7,492 bases of DNA from an uncultured Bacilli bacterium (GTDB taxonomy: Bacteria > Bacillota_I > Bacilli_A > RF39 > UBA660): positions 392 to 7,883 of the forward strand of contig CAJTKV010000062.1 in NCBI GenBank assembly GCA_910577075.1. Reading direction: 5' to 3'. Shown piece by piece: positions 1-4,119 of this stretch. The notes beneath the pieces were generated by a model. That model was not told where the DNA came from, did no database searches, and saw only the letters and a program-made list of their open reading frames with translations. A program made the translations under genes and the position numbers. Position 1 is the first letter of the stretch, and every line of letters begins with the position of its first letter.

Positions 1-454
1 TAATCCTGAATCTTGGGATTTCAAAGCAGGAATAGAATTTACAGATGTAGTTATTGAAGAAATAATTGAAGACTTAAAGCCAGATTATATAAAGGGGTTA
101 ACCCTCCTTGGTGGGGAACCCTTTGAACCAGCTAACCAAAAAGCATTACTTCCTTTAGTTAAACGCGTTAAAGAGGTTTATCCCGAAAAGGATATATGGG
201 CTTTTTCTGGATACTTATTTGATAAACAGATTATGGACGTTATGGCCTCTAAATATGATTTCACTAAGGAATTTATTTCCTACATTGATGTCTTAGTCGA
301 TGGCGAGTTCCATGAGGAAGAAAAGGATCTATCAATTGTCTATAGAGGAAGCAGAAACCAAAGAATAGTTGATGTTAAAAAATCTCTTTTAAGTAATGAA
401 GTTGTTTTACACGAAAAAGATGCTGTTAGATTAGGAGAATATAATAATGGATAA
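1..454 (+). CDS. nrdG: Anaerobic ribonucleoside-triphosphate reductase activating protein, 5' partial
   Basis: This is the C-terminal 150 residues of NrdG, read in the frame starting at base 2. NrdG is a radical-SAM enzyme that uses a [4Fe-4S] cluster and S-adenosylmethionine to form the glycyl radical on NrdD, the oxygen-sensitive class III ribonucleotide reductase. Visible family marks are the opening NPESWDF, which in homologues directly follows the CxxxCxxC cluster motif, then LTLLGGEPFEP (the GGEP SAM-contact motif), WAFSGY, DVLVDGEF and YRGSRNQR. The cluster cysteines and roughly 30 N-terminal residues lie before the window. The stop overlaps the dut start by 8 bases, so the two are co-transcribed and probably translationally coupled. 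nrdD would be expected upstream (inference). The internal ATG at 233 is not the start, because the conserved GGEP motif lies upstream of it in the same open frame. Confidence 0.95.
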   Translation, partial: NPESWDFKAGIEFTDVVIEEIIEDLKPDYIKGLTLLGGEPFEPANQKALLPLVKRVKEVYPEKDIWAFSGYLFDKQIMDVMASKYDFTKEFISYIDVLVDGEFHEEEKDLSIVYRGSRNQRIVDVKKSLLSNEVVLHEKDAVRLGEYNNG

Positions 455-908
455 AGTTAGAGGATTTGAAATAGCCAAAGGTTGGGAAGATAAAGATATC
501 AATATTCCCATAAGAAAGACAAAGAATTCGGCGGCCTATGATATTGAAGCCGCTGAGGATACCGTTATTCCTATGTTTAAACCAGGAATGAAACCAACAC
601 TTATTGCTACGGGTTTAAAAGCTTATTGTCAAGATGACGAGTGGTATATGTTAGCCAATCGTAGTAGTGGCCCTAAAAAGGGCTTTGTTTTGGCTAATAG
701 TATTGGAATAATAGATTCAGATTATTATGAAAATGAAACCAATGATGGTCATTTCTATTTTGCTTATTTTAACTTTTCTGATCATGATTTAGAAGTTAAG
801 AAGGGCGATGTCATAGGTCAAGTAATGTTTATGAAATATTTAATCTGTGATAACGATCAAGCTAGTGGTGTAAGAGCCGGTGGATTTGGTTCAACAGACA
901 AGAATTAG
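447..908 (+). CDS. dut: dUTP diphosphatase (dUTPase), trimeric type
   Basis: This 153-residue protein hydrolyses dUTP to dUMP and pyrophosphate, keeping uracil out of DNA and supplying thymidylate synthesis. All five motifs of the homotrimeric dUTPase family can be read in order: I AAYDIEAAED (29-38), II NRSSGPKKG (71-79), III NSIGIIDSDYY (84-94, probable catalytic Asp90 and uracil-stacking Tyr93), IV KKGDVIGQVMF (118-128, Gln125), and V RAGGFGST (143-150, the flexible C-terminal lid). Motif III is followed by ENETNDGH instead of the usual short Gly turn. I believe this variant occurs in other Bacillota and phage enzymes. The ATG at 447 has an AGGAGA site at 433-438, 8 bases upstream inside nrdG. 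Pairing with nrdG makes sense because class III reductase acts on triphosphates and so generates dUTP directly. The final codons form part of the terminator. Confidence 0.95.
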   Translation: MDKVRGFEIAKGWEDKDINIPIRKTKNSAAYDIEAAEDTVIPMFKPGMKPTLIATGLKAYCQDDEWYMLANRSSGPKKGFVLANSIGIIDSDYYENETNDGHFYFAYFNFSDHDLEVKKGDVIGQVMFMKYLICDNDQASGVRAGGFGSTDKN

Positions 909-925
909 GCTTCTTGTCTTTTTTT
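896..925 (+). terminator. Intrinsic terminator overlapping the dut stop
   Basis: A perfect 9-bp stem, AGACAAGAA (896-904) with TTCTTGTCT (911-919), closes a 6-base loop TTAGGC and runs into seven T (919-925). The dut TAG stop (906-908) sits in the loop, so the last dut codons form the 5' arm. It should end the nrdG-dut transcript. Confidence 0.9.
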
Positions 926-942
926 ATTGAACATGATAGAAT
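914..942 (+). promoter_or_regulatory. Sigma-A-like promoter for the kinase-like gene, inside the terminator
   Basis: The -35-like TTGTCT (914-919) and the -10 TAGAAT (937-942) are 17 bases apart. TGA before the -10 makes an extended -10 (TGN). A start near 949 gives a leader of about 17 bases that keeps the GAGGT ribosome site (955-959). The -35 box lies in the 3' arm of the preceding terminator. Confidence 0.55.
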
Positions 943-965
943 AAAGGGTATCTTGAGGTAGAGAA

Positions 966-1658
966 ATGGCACATAAAGTTTTAAATAAATGGCAACTGGA
1001 TTATCTGAAAAATAAAAGAATACTTATGACTTTTTTAACTGTTTATAAATATTGTCCACAGGCATCTAAGGCTCTAAACCGCTATATGAGCATTTATGAT
1101 AAACTAAAAAATAATTCTTATCCCGAAATAACAGCCATTTATGATGATCCTTCAGCTCCATATCAGGCATATGCGCAAAAAAGACACTTGGGCCATTTAC
1201 CGATAAAATACTTTATGAAAATGCGAAGTTTTTTAAATCGTGAAGAGATAATCGGACAGTTAAGAAAGTCATTAGATGAACTTATGAGTTTTGGCCTATA
1301 TTATTATGATATTCACAATAAAAATATCCTGTGGAATGGTCAAAAGATAAAACTGGTGGACATAGATAGTGTCATTATCGATGATGAACGTGAATTCTAT
1401 TCGGTTTATTATAATCTTGTCGATTTTATTTTAGAACTCTATTTTTACTATGCTAATCCCCCAAGAGAATACTATCTTCCTACCTTTCTCTTCCAATTGT
1501 ATGATAGTAAAGTGTTTTCAGCAGAATTTATGGAATATTTAGACGTTGTCTATGAAAGTATGGATTATAAAGCAATGCTCCAAATAGATGCCTTTTTAGA
1601 GGAACTTAAAGAAAAGGACAAAGTTAATTATGTCATCAAAAATTATATTTCGAAATAA
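966..1658 (+). CDS. Protein-kinase-fold protein with reduced N-lobe, function unknown
   Basis: This 230-residue protein resembles small bacterial members of the protein kinase / small-molecule phosphotransferase fold. The catalytic loop reads YYYDIHNKNIL (112-122), with Asp115 in the general-base position and Asn120 as the Mg ligand. VDID (131-134) then follows as the DFG-like metal motif, probably through Asp132. In the N-lobe, VYK (26-28) is a plausible beta-3 Lys and residues 34-47 a plausible helix C. No glycine-rich loop is visible ahead of it and the helix-C Glu is not obvious. I cannot name a substrate; protein, sugar or lipid-linked targets are all possible. No signal peptide or membrane segment is seen. 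The ATG at 966 is chosen because GAGGT (955-959) precedes it by 6 bases. It has its own promoter and is separated from dut by a terminator. No clear terminator follows, so transcripts may run on into the next gene. Confidence 0.65.
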   Translation: MAHKVLNKWQLDYLKNKRILMTFLTVYKYCPQASKALNRYMSIYDKLKNNSYPEITAIYDDPSAPYQAYAQKRHLGHLPIKYFMKMRSFLNREEIIGQLRKSLDELMSFGLYYYDIHNKNILWNGQKIKLVDIDSVIIDDEREFYSVYYNLVDFILELYFYYANPPREYYLPTFLFQLYDSKVFSAEFMEYLDVVYESMDYKAMLQIDAFLEELKEKDKVNYVIKNYISK

Positions 1659-1659
1659 T

Positions 1660-1687
1660 TGTCAATAATGTGTCAAATTCATTGACT
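1660..1687 (+). promoter_or_regulatory. Phased TGTCAA half-sites overlapping a -35 box, possible operator
   Basis: TGTCAA occurs at 1660-1665 and 1671-1676. Its near-inverse TTGACT is at 1682-1687 and is also the -35 box of the next promoter. The three units are spaced exactly 11 bases apart, one per helical turn. GTCAAT (1661-1666) and ATTGAC (1681-1686) also form a 6-base inverted repeat. A repressor or activator site is possible, but the pattern could be chance in AT-rich DNA. Confidence 0.3.
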
Positions 1688-1710
1688 TTATTTCTTATTT
1701 CTAGTAGTAT
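1682..1710 (+). promoter_or_regulatory. Sigma-A promoter for the 296-residue hypothetical gene
   Basis: TTGACT (1682-1687) and TAGTAT (1705-1710) have a 17-base spacer. The -35 matches consensus at five of six positions. The predicted start near 1717 leaves a leader of about 20 bases containing the ribosome site. Confidence 0.75.
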
Positions 1711-1724
1711 ATTACTTTGTGGAG

Positions 1725-1730
1725 AAAGGA
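1725..1730 (+). promoter_or_regulatory. Ribosome binding site fixing the start at 1738
   Basis: AAAGGA lies 7 bases before the ATG at 1738, within the purine-rich GGAGAAAGGAAG. The frame is open back to a TTG at 1717, but that codon would coincide with the predicted transcription start and has no ribosome site. ATG 1738 is therefore preferred. Confidence 0.8.
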
Positions 1731-1737
1731 AGCAGTT

Positions 1738-2628
1738 ATGAAAAAGGTAAATGACTTTGAAAAAAAATATCCTTTATTTGTACCTTATGTCATAGATGAG
1801 GCTACACGTGCTAATATGCTTACAAATGAAGATTTATTGCGTAAATATCATGAACATCAAGAAGAAATTCAAAGTTTCATCATCGATATAGCTTCGCGTT
1901 TTGATGTTGATACTATATTTACCTTGCTCAAGGCCTCTGTTTTTAAAATGCCTGATGAGATATTGCTTTCCTTTATAAAGGCCTATTTAGCTAGTAATGA
2001 GGCTGCAAAAAACAATCAAGATATAATGAAATTTTATAACAACACCTTATCTTTAGGTGCAGAAAGTGTTCATTACATTGAGAATCACGGGATTATAACT
2101 AATCGTGCTTGGCGAGATATTCCCGAAATGGTTATTGATGAAGAATATAATAAATACAAAAAAGATAATGAGATTTTTAAGGGTGAAATACTAAGTCACA
2201 ATTATAGCGCTCTTAATATCAAAGAAAAAAGGCTAGTAGTTGGATTATTAAAAAAGAATTCCTTTGGTCTTCTAAATATCTTATTTTCCAGTGTGGATAT
2301 ATCTTTTAGACAATTAATTGCTTTCCTTTCGGCCAAAGGCATTAATGAAGAAATCATCAATAATACGGTAAGTGAAGGAATAGGAGAATATAATTTATTA
2401 CTTTTGCTTTTTGCCTTATTTGGCATCGAATATTCGGATACTATCTGTGCCAATATTTGTCATTTAATAAAAAATAATCGTTTTGAATTTTTAAAAGTTC
2501 TAATAAATGCTGACGGCATTGCCTCTTTAAACGAATATAGTGCCGATACTATCAGTATTATGAGCGATAAACAATTAATTGAAGACATTACCAAAAGGGG
2601 ATACAATTTGATAAAAAAAGATGAGTAA
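1738..2628 (+). CDS. Hypothetical helical protein, 296 residues
   Basis: I do not recognise this protein. It starts MKKVNDFEKKYP and appears almost wholly alpha-helical, with alternating hydrophobic patterns, for example around residues 55-85 and 160-250. It is rich in Lys, Asn, Ile, Leu and Glu. There is no signal peptide, no convincing membrane helix, and no Cys/His metal motif. The best non-helical-looking stretch is the middle, around HGIITNRAWRDIPEM. The IxExLLxxL-like periodicity of the C-terminal half would suit a helical-repeat scaffold, but no repeat consensus could be drawn by eye. It has its own promoter with a possible operator, and a terminator overlapping its stop, so it is probably a single-gene unit despite following the kinase-like gene by only 79 bases. 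A link with the kinase-like protein is possible but unsupported. Confidence 0.8.
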   Translation: MKKVNDFEKKYPLFVPYVIDEATRANMLTNEDLLRKYHEHQEEIQSFIIDIASRFDVDTIFTLLKASVFKMPDEILLSFIKAYLASNEAAKNNQDIMKFYNNTLSLGAESVHYIENHGIITNRAWRDIPEMVIDEEYNKYKKDNEIFKGEILSHNYSALNIKEKRLVVGLLKKNSFGLLNILFSSVDISFRQLIAFLSAKGINEEIINNTVSEGIGEYNLLLLLFALFGIEYSDTICANICHLIKNNRFEFLKVLINADGIASLNEYSADTISIMSDKQLIEDITKRGYNLIKKDE

Positions 2629-2642
2629 TCGTCTTTTTTTTT
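2613..2642 (+). terminator. Intrinsic terminator overlapping the stop of the 296-residue gene
   Basis: Seven A plus GATG (2613-2623) pair with CGTC plus seven T (2630-2640) in an 11-bp stem with one T-G wobble. The loop AGTAAT holds the TAA stop (2626-2628). The T run extends to 2642 and the following bases are also T-rich. Confidence 0.85.
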
Positions 2643-2648
2643 ACATTT

Positions 2649-2677
2649 TTTTCAACTTTTCTTTTCTATAATATAAT
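2649..2677 (+). promoter_or_regulatory. Sigma-A-like promoter for the spoIIP unit, very short leader
   Basis: Two overlapping TATAAT boxes lie at 2667-2672 and 2672-2677. The second has TTTTCA (2649-2654) 17 bases upstream as a weak -35. The first would start transcripts near 2679, exactly at the GGTGAT ribosome site (2679-2684), giving a leader of about 9 bases. I do not see a sporulation sigma-E-type motif. Confidence 0.55.
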
Positions 2678-2687
2678 TGGTGATACT

Positions 2688-3524
2688 ATGAAAAGGCAAT
2701 TTAAATCCCATAAAAACAAGAAAAAAAACTTTATTTTTTGGATAATGTTAGTAATAATTTCCTTTCTAATTAATAATTATTTAATAAATAATGTGAGCGA
2801 AGGCTATTTGCTTGAGGGCAATATTGGAAAATTAAAAAAAATCACTTTGAATTCTGAAAAAATCTTGCTTTCTTTAGGACTTAATTACAAGGAGAAGGCC
2901 AAAGATCAAGAAATAAAAAATAAAATAGAATTGCCAACCTTCAGTGAAATAGAGGCAATAAAACCGCGAATATATATTTATAATACGCACCAAACAGAAG
3001 AGTACAAAGATGGCAATGTCTATGAGGCAGCTAAATATCTAAGTGATATATTAAATAAAAAAGATTTAGAGGTTGTCGTTGAAGATACGAATATAAAAAA
3101 ATCTTTAGAAGCTCATAATTATAGTTATAATGATTCCTATAAAATAACGCGAGAACTGCTAACTAAAAACATTAATGATAAGACTATTTTATATATAGAT
3201 TTACATCGCGATTCTTCCTCCTATGAGGCATCAACAGTAGAGGTAAACGGTTATAAGATGGCCAGGATGATGTTCGTTATTGGTGGCAAACATGAAACAT
3301 ATCCGCGCAATTATCAAGTTTCGGATGAACTAAATAAAAAATTAAAGAATAAGAATAATAAGATATCAAGGGGGATTTATGTGCGCCAAAGTAGTAGTTA
3401 CAATCAGGATTTAAATTCCAATGTTATATTACTTGAAGTTGGGGGACCACATAATAGTATGGATGAAGTAAAAAGAAGTCTGGCTTTGCTTGCCGATGTT
3501 ATTCTAGAATATGTAGGTGATTAA
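2688..3524 (+). CDS. spoIIP: SpoIIP-family N-acetylmuramoyl-L-alanine amidase, membrane-anchored
   Basis: SpoIIP cleaves peptidoglycan stem peptides (amidase, and in Bacillus subtilis also endopeptidase) and works with SpoIID and SpoIIM during engulfment of the forespore. This 278-residue protein has a basic N-terminus, one membrane helix (about 15-32), a short linker, and the SpoIIP domain from about residue 93. Visible motifs are IYNTHQTEEY (His101), YIDLHRDS (His173), YNQDL (248-252) and LLEVGG (Glu260). The two His and the Glu are the expected zinc and catalytic set. The active domain should lie outside the membrane. It is clearly shorter than B. subtilis SpoIIP (about 400 residues), mostly through a short linker after the membrane helix. 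The ATG at 2688 is preceded by GGTGAT with a tight 3-base gap. The next gene begins one base after the stop, so they form an operon. The gene symbol is by family; a role in sporulation is not shown here. Confidence 0.9.
   Translation: MKRQFKSHKNKKKNFIFWIMLVIISFLINNYLINNVSEGYLLEGNIGKLKKITLNSEKILLSLGLNYKEKAKDQEIKNKIELPTFSEIEAIKPRIYIYNTHQTEEYKDGNVYEAAKYLSDILNKKDLEVVVEDTNIKKSLEAHNYSYNDSYKITRELLTKNINDKTILYIDLHRDSSSYEASTVEVNGYKMARMMFVIGGKHETYPRNYQVSDELNKKLKNKNNKISRGIYVRQSSSYNQDLNSNVILLEVGGPHNSMDEVKRSLALLADVILEYVGD
3515..3520 (+). promoter_or_regulatory. Ribosome binding site fixing the start at 3526
   Basis: AGGTGA lies 5 bases before ATG 3526, in the last codons of spoIIP. The open frame reaches a GTG at 3517, but that GTG is part of this ribosome site and cannot be the start. 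Confidence 0.85.
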
Positions 3525-3525
3525 T

Positions 3526-3858
3526 ATGGATGATAAGAAAAAGAGTTCAAAAGTGTTTGGTCGTGTTTTAATCTTCTTGTTTATTATGTTCTTGTGTTTA
3601 TACGCCATCAGTTCCACAGGATACTTACAGAGATTAAATCAAAATAAGGCCTTATTTACCGAAGAACAAATTAAGAAATTCGAAGAAGATGTCGAAAGTG
3701 GCAATTATGTGGATATAAATGATTATATTGTTCCTGAAATAGTGGATTATTCCAATGGTTCATCGCGCTTGGGTGAAAAAATATCTAATGCCATTGATTA
3801 TACTTCGCATAAATCATTGGAATTATTTAATTCGTTTTTTGCTTTTCTTTTTAAATAA
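3526..3858 (+). CDS. Small single-pass membrane protein downstream of spoIIP
   Basis: This 110-residue protein starts MDDKKKSSKVFGR and has one membrane helix (about 12-30). A predicted extracytoplasmic part follows, with an acidic helix TEEQIKKFEEDVESGNYVD, a Tyr/Ile-rich stretch DINDYIVPEIVDY, and a C-terminal amphipathic or hydrophobic segment ending FFAFLFK. I do not recognise a named family. The charged N-terminus followed by one helix matches the topology of its neighbour. The start lies one base after the spoIIP stop, with its ribosome site inside spoIIP, so the two are co-expressed and could be coupled. A role as accessory or regulator of the amidase at the membrane is inferred only from this context. 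Sporulation proteins such as SpoIIM are multi-pass and do not fit. Confidence 0.8.
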   Translation: MDDKKKSSKVFGRVLIFLFIMFLCLYAISSTGYLQRLNQNKALFTEEQIKKFEEDVESGNYVDINDYIVPEIVDYSNGSSRLGEKISNAIDYTSHKSLELFNSFFAFLFK

Positions 3859-3880
3859 GGCTTGTAATTTAAACGTTTTT
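3850..3880 (+). terminator. Weak AT-only hairpin after the spoIIP unit
   Basis: TTTAAAT (3850-3856) pairs perfectly with ATTTAAA (3867-3873) around a 10-base loop that contains part of the TAA stop. Two bases later come five T (3876-3880). An all-AT stem makes termination weak, and the element overlaps the tRNA promoter, so some readthrough into the tRNA is likely. Confidence 0.35.
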
Positions 3881-3890
3881 GTATTATAAT
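3862..3890 (+). promoter_or_regulatory. Sigma-A promoter for tRNA-Arg
   Basis: TTGTAA (3862-3867) and a perfect TATAAT (3885-3890) have a 17-base spacer. Transcription should start near 3897, giving a 5' extension of about 14 bases to be removed by RNase P. Confidence 0.8.
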
Positions 3891-3910
3891 GAATGAGTCA
3901 TTTGGAATAC

Positions 3911-3987
3911 GTCCGCGTAGCTCAGCTGGATAGAGCACTCGCCTTCTAAGCGAATGGTCGCGTGTTCGAATCACGCCGTGGACACCA
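3911..3987 (+). tRNA. tRNA-Arg, anticodon UCU
   Basis: A full 77-base cloverleaf. The acceptor stem GTCCGCG/CGTGGAC has one G-U pair (G5-U68). The D arm is GCTC/GAGC with loop AGCTGGATA. The anticodon loop CTTCTAA gives UCU, reading AGA and probably AGG. The variable loop is TGGTC. The T arm is GCGTG/CACGC around TTCGAAT, and CCA is encoded. The outer pair of the anticodon stem, 27-43, is C-A and does not pair. AGA is a common Arg codon in the surrounding genes, so this is a major isoacceptor. It stands alone, with its own promoter and terminator. Confidence 0.97.
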
Positions 3988-3996
3988 TTTTGACTT

Positions 3997-4020
3997 AAAC
4001 AACGGTTTTCCGTTGTTTTT
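3997..4020 (+). terminator. Intrinsic terminator of the tRNA-Arg gene
   Basis: AAACAACGG (3997-4005) pairs with CCGTTGTTT (4010-4018) around a TTTT loop, a perfect 9-bp stem, and the T run continues to 4021. It begins 10 bases after the CCA end. Confidence 0.9.
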
Positions 4021-4036
4021 TCATTTAAAAGAAATA

Positions 4037-4057
4037 AAAAGGGCCCTTTTAGGGCCT
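4037..4057. other. GC-rich palindrome and hairpin, possible second terminator or operator
   Basis: AAAAGGGCCCTTTT (4037-4050) is a perfect 14-base palindrome, and AGGGCC recurs 11 bases on (4051-4056). As RNA, GGGCCC (4041-4046) can pair with GGGCCT (4052-4057) around TTTTA on the + strand. On the - strand the same hairpin is followed by five U (complement of 4036-4040). It may back up the tRNA terminator, stop antisense transcripts, or bind a regulator of the promoter 10 bases downstream. Confidence 0.5.
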
Positions 4058-4066
4058 ATCTTTTCA

Positions 4067-4095
4067 TTGCATTTTAAACGCTATAAAAGTATAAT
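4067..4095 (+). promoter_or_regulatory. Sigma-A promoter for the TPR-like gene
   Basis: TTGCAT (4067-4072) and perfect TATAAT (4090-4095) have a 17-base spacer. The predicted start is near 4102, giving a leader of about 18 bases with the ribosome site in it. Confidence 0.85.
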
Positions 4096-4107
4096 AGTTA
4101 TTTATTA

Positions 4108-4114
4108 GAGGTGA
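4108..4114 (+). promoter_or_regulatory. Ribosome binding site fixing the start at 4120
   Basis: GAGGTGA lies 5 bases before ATG 4120. An in-frame GTG at 4111 is part of this site, so the longer reading is rejected. Confidence 0.9.
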
Positions 4115-4119
4115 CTAAA

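Noticed and set aside
233..454. A short independent gene starting at ATG 233
   Set aside because: The same frame is open to the left edge and encodes conserved NrdG motifs upstream of 233, so this is only the C-terminal part of nrdG.
1052..1060. TTGTCCACA, one mismatch from a DnaA box
   Set aside because: It is a single copy inside a coding region with no cluster or AT-rich unwinding element nearby; not evidence of an origin.
1639..1660. AT-rich imperfect inverted repeat at the end of the kinase-like gene
   Set aside because: It has short AT-only pairing with bulges and no T run after it, so it is not a credible terminator.
1660..1687. CRISPR-like repeat units
   Set aside because: The units are only 6 bases long with 5-base spacers, and no cas gene or longer repeat is present anywhere in the window.
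2202..2453. Open frame of 83 codons on the - strand
   Set aside because: It lies wholly inside the 296-residue gene, has no ribosome site, and its product resembles no protein; it is a shadow of the + strand gene.
3911..4057. tRNA gene as an integration site for a mobile element
   Set aside because: No integrase gene is present and I noticed no direct repeat of the tRNA 3' end elsewhere in the window.
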